Shown here piece by piece: positions 1-7,420 of a stretch of DNA of 64,000 nt (position 1 is its first letter; every line of letters begins with the position of its first letter). This DNA comes from Pseudomonadota bacterium (GTDB lineage Bacteria; Pseudomonadota; Alphaproteobacteria; Sphingomonadales; Sphingomonadaceae): the NCBI GenBank assembly GCA_023394965.1, contig JAEWZX010000042.1:1-64000 (forward strand). Direction: 5' to 3'. The position numbers were made by a program, and so were the translations under genes. The notes under the pieces were generated by a model. That model saw only the letters and a program-made list of their open reading frames with translations. It searched no databases and was not told where the DNA came from.

Positions 1-108
1 TTCGGTCGCCTCAAGGACTGGCGCCGCGTCGCAACCCGCTACGACCGCTGCCCAACCGTCTTCTTCTCGGCCCTCGCTCTCGCCGCCACTGTGCTCTTCT
101 GGCTGTAA
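1..108 (+). CDS. IS5-family transposase, C-terminal fragment (cut by window edge)
   Basis: The window opens inside this gene and only the last 35 codons are visible, ending at a TAA stop. They contain FGRLKDWRRVATRYDR and end in LAATVLFWL, the conserved C-terminal tail of DDE transposases of the IS5 family that are frequent in sphingomonads. The catalytic residues lie upstream of the window. Only about 17 bp separate the stop codon from the sequence of the interrupted RepA-like gene, as expected at the end of a small insertion sequence. The family assignment rests on a short but distinctive stretch. Confidence 0.8.
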   Translation, partial: FGRLKDWRRVATRYDRCPTVFFSALALAATVLFWL

Positions 109-125
109 TCAGTGAGTCCTGAGCC
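1..125 (+). mobile_element. Right end of an IS5-family insertion sequence
   Basis: The transposase tail is followed by a short terminal sequence containing TGAGTCCTGAGCC, after which the RepA-like reading frame on the other strand begins abruptly. I place the element end near base 125 and a possible TA target duplication at 126-127. The exact terminus and the other end cannot be checked because the left end lies outside the window. Confidence 0.6.
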
Positions 126-127
126 TA

Positions 128-365
128 CCCAGATCAGCACATCGGCGTCCCAGATGGTGGCCATGCCATGTTCGGCGGTCGCTTCGACCAGAATGGCGAC
201 CTCGCCCATGCGAAAGTCGATCGGCTTCACGCGCTTCGACTTGGCGAGGCTGAAGAAAGGCCAGGCCATCAGATCCTGTGCATCGCGCGCGGCGATGTCG
301 CTGCCGGCGCCAACGAAAAGGTCGAGCTGCCCGGCCTCGCCGTCCGATGTCCTCAAGGAGCGCAT
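128..365 (-). pseudogene. Replication initiator protein A (RepA/RPA family), interrupted by an IS
   Basis: Starts with ATG at 365 behind a GAGG ribosome site, 9 bases after the HTH gene. About 79 codons remain. They include LMAWPFFSLAKSKRV and EHGMATIWDADVLIW, typical of the N-terminal part of plasmid/ICE replication initiator protein A of alphaproteobacteria. Homologues normally continue after DADVLIW with AASQI-like residues; here the frame runs straight into the IS end and gives unrelated residues. The rest of the gene should lie beyond the IS, left of the window. Initiation through this protein is probably lost unless another copy exists. Confidence 0.75.
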
Positions 366-374
366 CGTACCGCC

Positions 375-647
375 TCAGCGCCGGACCGGACCGGTGTAGC
401 CGTCGATCCGCTTGGCAGGATGAACGATGCCCCTGCCCGGATCGCTGGTCGAACGCCGGAGACCCTGCTCGGCCCAGGCGTCGAGATCTTCGCACCGGTA
501 AACGATGCGGCCGCCGAGCTTGTGGTAGACCGGCCCTGTTCCATAGCATCTGTGCTTTTCGAGCGTGCGCGGCGAAAGCCCCAGATGCACCGCGGCATCG
601 GGGGTGCGCAGGTAACGGGGACGGACCGGATCGGGAACGGCGGACAT
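375..647 (-). CDS. AlpA/excisionase-like helix-turn-helix protein
   Basis: A 90-residue protein beginning at ATG 647 with GGAG 8 bases upstream. Residues 12-60 contain LRTPDAAVHLGLSPRTLEKH and GPVYHKLGGRIVYRCEDLDAW, the winged helix-turn-helix pattern of MerR-type/AlpA DNA-binding proteins. Such small proteins sit just before repA and parA in alphaproteobacterial integrative elements and plasmids, which matches the position here (9 bp before the repA start, same strand). It probably regulates the replication/partition genes or acts as an excision factor; which of the two cannot be told from sequence. Confidence 0.75.
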   Translation of the reverse strand: MSAVPDPVRPRYLRTPDAAVHLGLSPRTLEKHRCYGTGPVYHKLGGRIVYRCEDLDAWAEQGLRRSTSDPGRGIVHPAKRIDGYTGPVRR

Positions 648-1175
648 ATTCTGAGCTCCACAAGGCTTGGGTAGCTGCGGCTAACTGCCGCTGATTGCAG
701 AGGGTGATGGAGCATGCTTTGGCAATGGGGGGAGCGACACAATGGTGCGTTCGGATTTGTCGCCCCTACCGGTCGTGGGCTCGGCAAGATTGAGGGGGGG
801 CGACAACCGTGCAGAGCCCGACGCTATTGCGCCGCCCGGCAGGCTTTCGGCTGCAATGCCGAAAGGCCCGAAAGAGTAGGCGCACCTGCGAGAGAGGCAG
901 CGGTCAAGGGCCTGTGGGAAGCAAGGCAAGCGGGGCATGTCGCGGTCGTAGCTTCCCGCTCGCCCGACCCGCTGCCGGTTCGCAAGTGCGTGCGGGGCCC
1001 CGGAACGCATAATGCCGCACCCTCAGGAGCGCATCGCCGGATGCGCGGGACAGAGTGCGTCCCCAGCCCCGCTCCAAACACCCACGAAGGCCAGTGGTCC
1101 AAGATGATATTTGGAGAAACACCGGCTTCCCCGGGATCGACATCTTGACCCTGAAGCCCGGCCACCGAGACACAC
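648..1175. other. Intergenic stretch, no gene recognised
   Basis: About 530 bases between the HTH gene and the terminator of the 73-aa gene. Open frames are present on both strands, but none shows a ribosome site, plausible composition or a recognisable motif. The promoter of the HTH-repA unit should lie near the left part of this stretch; no clear -35/-10 pair was identified. Confidence 0.5.
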
Positions 1176-1211
1176 GAAAAAGGGCAGGAACCGCTGCTGG
1201 TCCCTGCCCTG
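1176..1211 (-). terminator. Rho-independent terminator after the 73-aa gene
   Basis: Read on the minus strand, AGGGCAGG (1210-1203) pairs with CCTGCCCT (1188-1181) across a 14-base loop and is followed directly by a run of T. It lies 10 bases beyond the stop codon of the upstream small gene. Confidence 0.8.
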
Positions 1212-1220
1212 CCGGATGAC

Positions 1221-1442
1221 TCAGAATTCGTCGAGCATTCCGCCATGGACGGTATGAACGACCCGGATCGCAAGATGCGGGGGCAGCGCATTGTAGTCGC
1301 CTTCGTCGACCGCGCGATATCCGATCTCGTCATCCTCGATGACATGCTGGTCGAAGAAGCTGTGCAAGGCCCGTTGCTCAGCTGTTTCCAGAGCCTCGAA
1401 ATAGTTGCGCGAAGGCAGTGTGCATTTCGTGAAATAGGTCAT
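1221..1442 (-). CDS. Hypothetical 73-aa protein of the mobile-element backbone
   Basis: Starts at ATG 1442 behind a near-ideal GGAGG site and ends just before a strong terminator, so it is probably a genuine monocistronic gene. The protein begins MTYFTKCTLPSRNYFEALE and is acidic in the middle (HVIEDDEIGYR) with no membrane segment or Cys motif. I do not recognise a family. A longer upstream frame exists, but the ribosome site decides for this start. Its place between SSB and the HTH-repA genes suggests an accessory ICE/plasmid function. Confidence 0.7.
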   Translation of the reverse strand: MTYFTKCTLPSRNYFEALETAEQRALHSFFDQHVIEDDEIGYRAVDEGDYNALPPHLAIRVVHTVHGGMLDEF

Positions 1443-1785
1443 GATAATCCTCCTGAAATCTGTCGCGAGACGACAGGAGGTTGGCCGATGGGCCCGGGCA
1501 GACCGGGTCACAGGATCGCCTGACAGGGCGACCGCGAAGCGGCGCAGGGGGAAACGGTTTTGTCCGGTGCCGGATGCAATCCGGCGGCGGACAAAATGGT
1601 GGGGCCCCTGCCGTCCTTGATGCGGGCGGCGCGGGACCATCATGCTGGAAATGCGGTAAGCCAGGCCAATCCAGTCCACCTCAAACGACCGTTTCAGATG
1701 ATCGCTGCCATAATGGGTCGGGCCCTCCGGGCAGCGCCTGGCTATTCCCCGGAGAAAAGACCGAGCGAAAGGACGTGTGAACAGC
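1443..1785. other. Intergenic stretch with a nested palindrome
   Basis: About 340 bases between the 73-aa gene and the SSB terminator. No gene is supported. It holds the promoter side of the 73-aa gene and a strong nested palindrome at 1558-1596, listed separately. Confidence 0.5.
1558..1596. repeat. Nested perfect palindrome
   Basis: TTTTGTCCG (1558-1566) is the exact reverse complement of CGGACAAAA (1588-1596). Inside it GCCGGAT (1569-1575) pairs with ATCCGGC (1579-1585) around a three-base loop. The T run is on the 5' side of the stem on both strands, so it does not look like an ordinary terminator. It could form a cruciform or a strong RNA/ssDNA hairpin. Confidence 0.7.
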
Positions 1786-1817
1786 GAAAGAGGCCCTGCC
1801 GTTTCCGGCAGAGCCTC
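1786..1817 (-). terminator. Terminator after ssb
   Basis: On the minus strand GAGGCTCTGCCG (1817-1806) pairs with CGGCAGGGCCTC (1801-1790) around a tetraloop, with one mismatch, and is followed by TTTC. It lies 25 bases after the ssb stop codon. Confidence 0.75.
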
Positions 1818-1842
1818 CTTTGGCTGGTTCGATGGCGCCGGA

Positions 1843-2229
1843 TCAGTCGATCGGAGGGGCGTCCTGGTTGTCGCCGCCATTGGCCCGCGAGAGGAAATCG
1901 ACCTTGTCGGCAAGGATCTCCGAGCCATACCGCGTCACACCGTCCTGGTCTTCCCACTGCGTGTAGTGGATACGGCCCTGGACCGAGACCAGCTGGCCTT
2001 TCGAGCAATACTGACCGACGGTCTTGGCGAGGCCGTTGAAGCAGGTCACACGGTGGAATTCGCTGTCCTTGGCGGTGTAGCCGTTCTCGTCCTTGTAGGT
2101 CTTGCCGTCCTTGTCGCGTGCAGGACGATCGGTGACGACAGTGATCCCGGTAACGCTGGTTCCGCCCTTGGTTTCGCGGGTGTCCGGATCGCGGGCGATA
2201 CGGCCGGTGAGGATTGCGATATTGGTCAT
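1843..2229 (-). CDS. ssb: Single-stranded DNA-binding protein
   Basis: A 128-residue OB-fold protein beginning MTNIAILTGRIARDPDTRET, with the family pattern VTGITVVTDRP in strand 2 and FHRVTCFNGLAKTVGQYCSKG and LVSVQGRIHYTQWEDQDG further on. It ends ANGGDNQDAPPID; a short acidic tip is present but without the usual DDIPF ending. It coats single-stranded DNA during replication or conjugative transfer. AAGGA lies 9 bases before ATG 2229. Its place with a RepA-like gene indicates an element-encoded SSB rather than the housekeeping copy. Confidence 0.9.
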   Translation of the reverse strand: MTNIAILTGRIARDPDTRETKGGTSVTGITVVTDRPARDKDGKTYKDENGYTAKDSEFHRVTCFNGLAKTVGQYCSKGQLVSVQGRIHYTQWEDQDGVTRYGSEILADKVDFLSRANGGDNQDAPPID

Positions 2230-2498
2230 GAGATAAGTTCCTTCAGTTCCTCAAACCGGAGACCATCTCCGGCTTGCGAACATCCAGAAGAAGCAGGGCA
2301 TGGGAGGACTGCACCGCAGGCCTGAAGGGCCGAAGGGAAACCTGTTCATGACGGGGGGTGCGGGCAGGCGGCGAAGCCGCCAACACGGCCGGAAAGGAAC
2401 GGGTTGCGGCTCCTCAGCTGACCTGGTTCAGGACTGTTCGCGACAAAAGCCGGATGGGTATCGGGTGCGGGTCTGAAGGTGCCAAGACCCTGCTGCAA

Positions 2499-2768
2499 TC
2501 AGCTTACCTCATTGCCTTCCGATACCGCCAGGAGATCCATGAAGTTGCGGGCTGCTTCCCGGTCTTCCTCGTTCTCGAAGGCCACGTCGAGGTCGGGGGC
2601 AGACCCGAGCAGGTAGAGCATGGCCCACAGGGCAAAGCGTTTTCCCCGGTCCTGCTCCAGACCGAGATCGACCTGGCATCGCTCGATCCCCGAGGCCAAG
2701 GTTTCTGCGCCAACCGCTCCAGGATCGGCAGTGCCAAAATAGCGCATGAGAAGCGTATCGAGGTCCAT
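2499..2768 (-). CDS. Hypothetical 89-aa acidic protein
   Basis: Starts MDLDTLLMRYFGTADPGAV at ATG 2768 with a weak AGAG site. It is acidic, mostly helical in composition (FALWAMLYLLGSAPDLDVAF, ENEEDREAARNFMDLL), with no signal peptide or metal motif. Small proteins of this look occur among the backbone genes of alphaproteobacterial integrative elements, but I cannot name a function. Same strand as, and 71 bases downstream of, the 117-aa gene, so probably co-transcribed with it. Confidence 0.6.
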   Translation of the reverse strand: MDLDTLLMRYFGTADPGAVGAETLASGIERCQVDLGLEQDRGKRFALWAMLYLLGSAPDLDVAFENEEDREAARNFMDLLAVSEGNEVS

Positions 2769-2839
2769 CGCACTCTTTTCGGATCATCGGTCGGGCCGCG
2801 GCGAGGAAGGCCAGCATTCGTGGCCCGGTCAAGCGTCGC

Positions 2840-3193
2840 TCAATCAGCGGTGGGTTGCTCGCGAAGCCGCCGGGCGCGCTCGACGAAGTGCTCCATCTGG
2901 GTGGCGGCATGCAGGGTAAGCGGATGCGGCTTCGCATCGGCACGCGGGGATATGAATTCCGCGATTTCTTCGATTGCTGCAAGCTGATCGGCGCTGGCCT
3001 TCGACAGAAGGCCGAGCACCATGTTCTCAAGGGCGATCACCCTGATGCGCAATTGGATGATCTCGGCATCGGAAAGTGGCGGAATATCCCATTTCTCGCA
3101 GTCGGCAGCGAGCGCTTCCTGCGGCCCGCAGGGCAATGCCCCGCCTTCGTCTTCCCAGCGCGACAGCGCCCCGGCTTTTCCCGTTTCCGACAT
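2840..3193 (-). CDS. Hypothetical 117-aa protein
   Basis: ATG 3193 is preceded by AAAGGA at good spacing. The sequence shows MSETGKAGALSRWEDEGGAL, then a likely coiled-coil region around IIQLRIRVIALENMVLGLLS and a C-terminal helix with HAATQMEHFVERARRL. No known domain was recognised. It is probably the first gene of a two-gene unit with the 89-aa protein. The hairpin-rich element at 3298-3395 lies about 105 bases upstream of its start. Confidence 0.6.
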   Translation of the reverse strand: MSETGKAGALSRWEDEGGALPCGPQEALAADCEKWDIPPLSDAEIIQLRIRVIALENMVLGLLSKASADQLAAIEEIAEFISPRADAKPHPLTLHAATQMEHFVERARRLREQPTAD

Positions 3194-3297
3194 ATGCGGT
3201 TCCTTTCATAACCAACGAGGCGATCGTCTGCACGCTGCTCACATAACACAAAGCCCTACCGGGATGCGCTTGGCACGGCGACAGCGAAGCCGGGCAA

Positions 3298-3395
3298 ACG
3301 GAACCCCGCGCGTCGGGTTGGTCTTCACGCGTGGTTCCTGAACGACCCCTTGGGGGCACCTGCGACCCGCAGGGCGTCGGGGGGAGGCGGGGCCG
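3298..3395. ncRNA. Hairpin-rich conserved element, copy A
   Basis: Closely resembles copy B at 19389-19481 along its whole length. Stem 1: GGAACC (3300-3305) plus CGCG (3307-3310) pairs with CGCG (3328-3331) plus GGTTCC (3333-3338), with one C/T mismatch. A shared linker TGAACG follows. Stem 3: CCTGCG pairs with CGCAGG around a three-base loop. An outer stem of GACCCC (3344-3349) with GGGGCC (3389-3394) carries one mismatch. Whether it works as RNA or DNA is not known; the ncRNA label is tentative. Confidence 0.45.
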
Positions 3396-3479
3396 TCCTT
3401 TCCTGATCTTGCGTTGTTCGTTGCGATTTCTTGCCGAGGGTCTCTCCTGAATAGCCGTGTCACCGGGAAACGCGTCCGA

Positions 3480-3887
3480 TCACATGCCTTCCATGTCGTG
3501 ATCGGCCATCGAGGACATGTTATGGCCCGCATGGGGATCGGCGGGCGGGGCCGCCTCGCTCGCGGGTTGCGTGCCCGCTGCTGGCGCTGCGGGTTTGGCA
3601 GTTGCGCGTGATGCGGGAGAGGCAGCAGGCCGTGAGGCGGTCGGCGCGGCGCCATTTGTCGAAAGAGCGTCCTGCCGCGCAGTCGCTGCCTCATCTTCGG
3701 AGGGAGAGGCTGCCGGATCGGCGAGGCCCGGCTCGGGTGCCGTGCCAGCCACCACCGCAGCTTCGCCCATAGGCGAAACCTCGGTGATCGGTGTGCTCTC
3801 CTGCGCCTCGTCGCAAGCAGCAAGAGCGGACATCAAGGGCGCGATCGCGAGAACCCCGAACGCTGCATTCAATCTGGAAGTACGCAT
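3480..3887 (-). CDS. Met/His-tailed periplasmic lipoprotein (copper-binding candidate)
   Basis: 135 residues from ATG 3887, with GGAG 9 bases upstream. The N-terminus is a lipoprotein signal (FGVLAIAPLMSALAAC, Cys as the lipidated residue near 25). The middle is low-complexity Ala/Pro/Thr/Ser, a typical flexible linker. The C-terminus is DPHAGHNMSSMADHDMEGM, rich in His, Met and Asp and suited to bind Cu(I)/Cu(II). No known domain. It is the last gene of the minus-strand copper block, 14 bases after the DUF2231 gene, so its role in periplasmic copper buffering is inferred from composition and context. Confidence 0.7.
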   Translation of the reverse strand: MRTSRLNAAFGVLAIAPLMSALAACDEAQESTPITEVSPMGEAAVVAGTAPEPGLADPAASPSEDEAATARQDALSTNGAAPTASRPAASPASRATAKPAAPAAGTQPASEAAPPADPHAGHNMSSMADHDMEGM

Positions 3888-3901
3888 GCTTTTCAACTCC
3901 T

Positions 3902-4573
3902 TCAGAGCCAGGAAATACCGAGGTGGTTCGGTCCATGCGCGAGCTCGCCGCCAAGGAAGCCCTGGATGAGAACGAGTGCCGCCATGGAGAAGATCGAGGC
4001 GCGCAACCATGCGCGGCTCTGGCTCGGCCTGCTCGCGAGATAGGCCATCGCAATACCGAGACCCGCGATCAGCATACCGTTCCATCGATGCACCTGCATG
4101 ACAGTGTCGCCGCCGAACCACAGGCCGGTGTGAATCCATCCGAACAGGACTGCGACGACCGCGCCGATGGCCCCGCCGTAGACAAGCACGCGCACCGCAC
4201 TTTCCAGGCCCGCTCCTTCCCGGCGCATCACGAACAATTCGGTGGCCGCCGCCATGAGAAACAAGGCGATCGGGAAATGGATCGTTGCCGGATGCAGCTT
4301 CTTCAGTACGGCCATGACGCCGGCTTCGCCCTCATCCGCATGGCCACCGGCCTCGTCATGACCTCCGCCCGCTTCATCGTGCGCGCCGGAGGACTCGCCA
4401 GCATCCGCAGTCTCGCCCATCTGCGCCATGGCCGCCTGGTCGTGCACATCGCCATTGGTGGCAGCAGGCGCGGCGCTCGCCTCTTCGCCGTGCTTTTCGT
4501 CGCCATGAGCCTGAACGGGTCCGACGAAGAGCAGGCTTGCGGCGAGCAGCGCCAGAAATGAGGGGGCTTTCAT
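3902..4573 (-). CDS. DUF2231 membrane protein with His-rich periplasmic N-terminus
   Basis: 223 residues. A signal peptide (SFLALLAASLLFVGPVQA) is followed by a His/Asp/Glu-rich region (HGDEKHGEEAS, then SSGAHDEAGGGHDEAGGHAD), then a four-helix DUF2231 domain starting KLHPATIHFPIALFLMAAA and ending in a fourth helix. In this family the His of the first helix region is conserved; haem or metal binding has been suggested. ATG 4573 was chosen because GGGAGA lies in front and the signal peptide begins there; a longer frame would add 19 residues. It is adjacent to copper genes on the same strand, suggesting metal handling at the inner membrane. Confidence 0.75.
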   Translation of the reverse strand: MKAPSFLALLAASLLFVGPVQAHGDEKHGEEASAAPAATNGDVHDQAAMAQMGETADAGESSGAHDEAGGGHDEAGGHADEGEAGVMAVLKKLHPATIHFPIALFLMAAATELFVMRREGAGLESAVRVLVYGGAIGAVVAVLFGWIHTGLWFGGDTVMQVHRWNGMLIAGLGIAMAYLASRPSQSRAWLRASIFSMAALVLIQGFLGGELAHGPNHLGISWL

Positions 4574-4804
4574 GTCTCGTATGTCTCCCGGTCCGGCAGT
4601 TGCAGTGCGACCTATGTGCCTGATACGCACGGCAGCCGCCTGCCCCTCACATTAATTTGATGATATTGGCGCGACAGAAGAGCGTCCGCCGTATCACGTC
4701 TGATGGCGGCACCATCGCGATCGTCGAACGCAGTCGGCTCCTGGCCCCGTTCGGCCTGGCGAACGGGGGTAAGGCGTTCGCCCATGCACATTAGCCCCAT
4801 GGGC
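4574..4804 (-). promoter_or_regulatory. Intergenic promoter region before the DUF2231-lipoprotein unit
   Basis: A 231-base gap separates the DUF2231 gene from the end of the PepSY gene on the same strand, much larger than gaps inside the block. It probably carries a separate promoter for the two downstream genes. No operator could be defined with confidence. Confidence 0.35.
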
Positions 4805-5536
4805 TCAGGCGAGCTTGCTCTTCTTTGCGCGGCGGCGCAGCCTCGGCATCCGGTTCGCCAGCAGGACGAAACCCGACAGGGCTATGATTGTGCCGCCAAT
4901 GCCGAACAGCAGCAGCCACCAACTGTTGATGCGATCGCGCTCGGTCCAATCCATGATGTGGAGGCCCCAGATGAAATCGAACAGGCGCCATGTATCGCTG
5001 CGCGCCGCCCCGAGCGTGCCGCTGCTGGCATCGATGTAGATGCGCGTCGAAGCCTCGTCAGCATAGGTGACCTGCCAGGCCGGAAATGGTCCGCGAAACT
5101 CGGTTCCCACCGGTTCGTGAACGAGCCGCGCGCCTTCGATCGTCGTGCGCGGCCCGGTCCATGCGCGCAACGCGATGGATCTTGCCGTCGCAGCAGAGAT
5201 GGGGGAGAGTTTGCGCCCTGTCACCGGATCGTGGAGGCTCACGCTACCGTCAACCTTGCGGACCTCGGTCACGGCATCGCCGTCGAGCGAACGTGTCGTT
5301 ACCGCTGCAAGAGTACCGTCATTTGCGACCCAGGTCGGGAGCGGGGCATCGGCGGGCAGCGCCTCTTGTTCACGCGAAACGACATGTTCGGAGCGAACTT
5401 CTTCCAGGTCGAGAAACGACATGAGGGCGCCGGTTCCCATCCACAAGAGAACCTGGACACCGACGAAAATCGCCAGCCATTTGTGGATCTTGCTGCCGAG
5501 CACATGCAGGCGCAGCTTCACCGACGGCGTTGCCAA
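4805..5536 (-). CDS. PepSY domain-containing membrane protein
   Basis: 243 residues. A transmembrane helix (KWLAIFVGVQVLLWMGTGAL) is followed by a periplasmic PepSY-like region (WQVTYADEASTRIYIDASSG) and a C-terminal pair of helices ending at a basic LRRRAKKSKLA tail. Trp/His-containing HIMDWTERDRINSWW before the last helix is typical of PepSY-associated membrane proteins. The start is a TTG at 5536 behind GAGG; a GTG five codons further in is an alternative. It follows the NTF2-like gene by 27 bases. Homologues are often next to copper or iron genes; a redox role is possible but unproved. Confidence 0.75.
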   Translation of the reverse strand: MATPSVKLRLHVLGSKIHKWLAIFVGVQVLLWMGTGALMSFLDLEEVRSEHVVSREQEALPADAPLPTWVANDGTLAAVTTRSLDGDAVTEVRKVDGSVSLHDPVTGRKLSPISAATARSIALRAWTGPRTTIEGARLVHEPVGTEFRGPFPAWQVTYADEASTRIYIDASSGTLGAARSDTWRLFDFIWGLHIMDWTERDRINSWWLLLFGIGGTIIALSGFVLLANRMPRLRRRAKKSKLA

Positions 5537-5563
5537 CCGGTGCTACCTCTTCGAAAGCCGTAA

Positions 5564-6082
5564 TCAGTTGCGCGGCGCGCGCGACGAGGAATGGTACTGG
5601 ACGATTCTCCACCCGTCCGCATCGTGAGCAAGCACCGATGTCGCCACGCCGTCGCGCTCGATCACCCGGCCATCGCTAAGTTCGATGCGATAGCCATACG
5701 TCTCATAGGCATGGGCCATGTGCCCCATCCGGGTGACGGTCAGCGTGGGGTCGGTAAAGGTGAAGCTCACAATCGCGTCGAGCTCGGGGCCCAAATGATG
5801 CTCCATGTAATTGGCAAAGTTTCCTTCGGCCTTGCCATTCTCGAAGATCGCCGAGTCCTCGGCGAAGAGCGCGCGCATTGCCTGCGCGTCGCGCGCTTCA
5901 AGAGCCGTGCGATAGGCCTTGAGGGTTTCTTCAGCGCCCGCGACATCGTCCGCCGAAGCGTCCATCGCGTGCATCTGATGGTTCGCATGGGAAGAGTGGT
6001 CCATCTGCTGCGCGAAGGCTGGCAGCGGTATCAGCGTGGCAACAAGCGCAGTCGCCGCGATGCGCGTCAAAGTCTTGGTCAT
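5564..6082 (-). CDS. Periplasmic NTF2-like (DUF4440/SnoaL-type) protein
   Basis: 172 residues with a signal peptide (ending LIPLPAFA, about residue 24), then a His/Met segment MDHSSHANHQMHAMD, then an NTF2-like fold: EETLKAYRTALEARDAQAM, ALFAEDSAIFENGKAEG, and a C-terminal WRIVQYHSSSRAPRN, which is the classic ending of DUF4440 proteins. It lies 24 bases after copB on the same strand. The Met/His stretch suggests it binds copper in the periplasm. No catalytic function can be assigned. Confidence 0.75.
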   Translation of the reverse strand: MTKTLTRIAATALVATLIPLPAFAQQMDHSSHANHQMHAMDASADDVAGAEETLKAYRTALEARDAQAMRALFAEDSAIFENGKAEGNFANYMEHHLGPELDAIVSFTFTDPTLTVTRMGHMAHAYETYGYRIELSDGRVIERDGVATSVLAHDADGWRIVQYHSSSRAPRN

Positions 6083-6106
6083 AGAAGTTCTATCCTTTTT
6101 GAAATT

Positions 6107-7420
6107 TCAGAACCAGAATCGCACACCGACGACATAATTGGTGACGCTCGGATCCTCTCCGGCGGCCCGCGCAAAATCCGCGCTGTCGCCGATGCGCCAT
6201 TCCTGGGAAACGCCGACATAGGGTGCGAATTCGCGTGCGAACTCGTAGCGTAGACGCAGGCCCGCCTCGATCCGATCAAGACCGGCACCGATGCCCAGCT
6301 CGGGAATGTCCTGCGCAGAAAGCGCGAGTTCGGCTCTCGGTTGGAGGATCAACCGCTGCGTGATGCGCTGGTCGAGTTCGCCCTCGATCCGCGCGGTCAC
6401 ATCGCCCTTGGTGGAGACGAAGGCCGCGGCATCGACCTCGAACTGGTAAGGCGCGATCCCTTGGATACCGATAACCGCGTGCGTGCGTTCCGGACCGGTC
6501 AGGTCCTGGCGAACACCCGTCTGGAAATCGAAGAAGGGCGCAATGGCGCGGCTCCAGAGCGCCTGGACCTCGGCGCCTTCTATGGGTTCGCCGAAGCTGC
6601 CCTCACCCTCGGACTTGAACCAGAATTTGTCGATGTCGCCGCCATAATATCCCTGGATGTCCCACAGATATCCATCCTTCCCCTCGCGGGCGCGGTACTC
6701 GAGCCGGTCGCCCTGAAACCAGAAGCGCATTCCTCCGTCGGTCTCGCGGACAAGTTCGCGGCGCGCTTCGTTCATGGCTTCCTCGCCCCAGATGGCGACC
6801 GCCGCGCGCGCTGGGCCGCTCCCTGCTTCTGGAGGAGGCGGCAGCAGCGGGATATCATCGTCCGAGCCCATCTGCATCGCCGAATGGTCCATGCCCTGCA
6901 TGTCCTGTGAAGGCGTCTGCCCATGGTTCATCTGGCTGTGATCCATCTGCCCATGGTCCATCGACGAACTGGCTTCCGCCTGTCCCATCTCGCCGTGATT
7001 CATCTGCGAATGATCCATCGCGCCTTCGGCAGGCTTGCTCTGCGGCATCGAGCCGTGATCCATTCCTTCATGACTTTCGGGCGATGCCTGTGGACGGGCA
7101 GCGCCCATCGGCATCGTCATCCCCGAATGACCGTCCTGAGCGGTCATCGAACCATGATCCATGGCCATGTGATCCATCTCGGAGTGATCCATGGCGGCTT
7201 CAGGCTGAGCAGCCGGTTCGCATGCTCCATCTGCTACGGGATGCCCCATTGCGCGATGGCGCTCGGCTTCTAGTTCGCACTTCGTCTTCGCGTCAGACTG
7301 CGCCTCGACACTCTGCTGCGGTTCCGTCGGCGAATGACCGGCATGCTGTGCCGCCGCGGGGGAGGCGAGAACTGAGCCGGCTGCGACCGATGCGAGCAGG
7401 CTGACCATACGAATTTTCAT
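6107..7420 (-). CDS. copB: Copper resistance protein B (outer-membrane CopB/PcoB)
   Basis: 437 residues: signal peptide (to SPAAAQ, residue 25), an unusually long Met/His/Asp-rich region (about residues 75-180, many DHSxMDH units such as MDHSEMDHMAMDHGSM), then the CopB beta-barrel from about residue 200 (WFQGDRLEYRAREGKDGYLW, FFDFQTGVRQDL, ending NYVVGVRFWF with a C-terminal Phe as in outer-membrane proteins). CopB proteins work with CopA in copper sequestration or export at the outer membrane. The start overlaps the copA stop by 4 bases, so the two are translationally coupled. Confidence 0.92.
   Translation of the reverse strand: MKIRMVSLLASVAAGSVLASPAAAQHAGHSPTEPQQSVEAQSDAKTKCELEAERHRAMGHPVADGACEPAAQPEAAMDHSEMDHMAMDHGSMTAQDGHSGMTMPMGAARPQASPESHEGMDHGSMPQSKPAEGAMDHSQMNHGEMGQAEASSSMDHGQMDHSQMNHGQTPSQDMQGMDHSAMQMGSDDDIPLLPPPPEAGSGPARAAVAIWGEEAMNEARRELVRETDGGMRFWFQGDRLEYRAREGKDGYLWDIQGYYGGDIDKFWFKSEGEGSFGEPIEGAEVQALWSRAIAPFFDFQTGVRQDLTGPERTHAVIGIQGIAPYQFEVDAAAFVSTKGDVTARIEGELDQRITQRLILQPRAELALSAQDIPELGIGAGLDRIEAGLRLRYEFAREFAPYVGVSQEWRIGDSADFARAAGEDPSVTNYVVGVRFWF

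Noticed and set aside
1443..1928. 235-codon frame upstream of the 73-aa gene
   Set aside because: It runs through the ssb terminator and palindrome, has shadow-like Arg/Ser/Pro composition, and a GGAGG site marks the short start.
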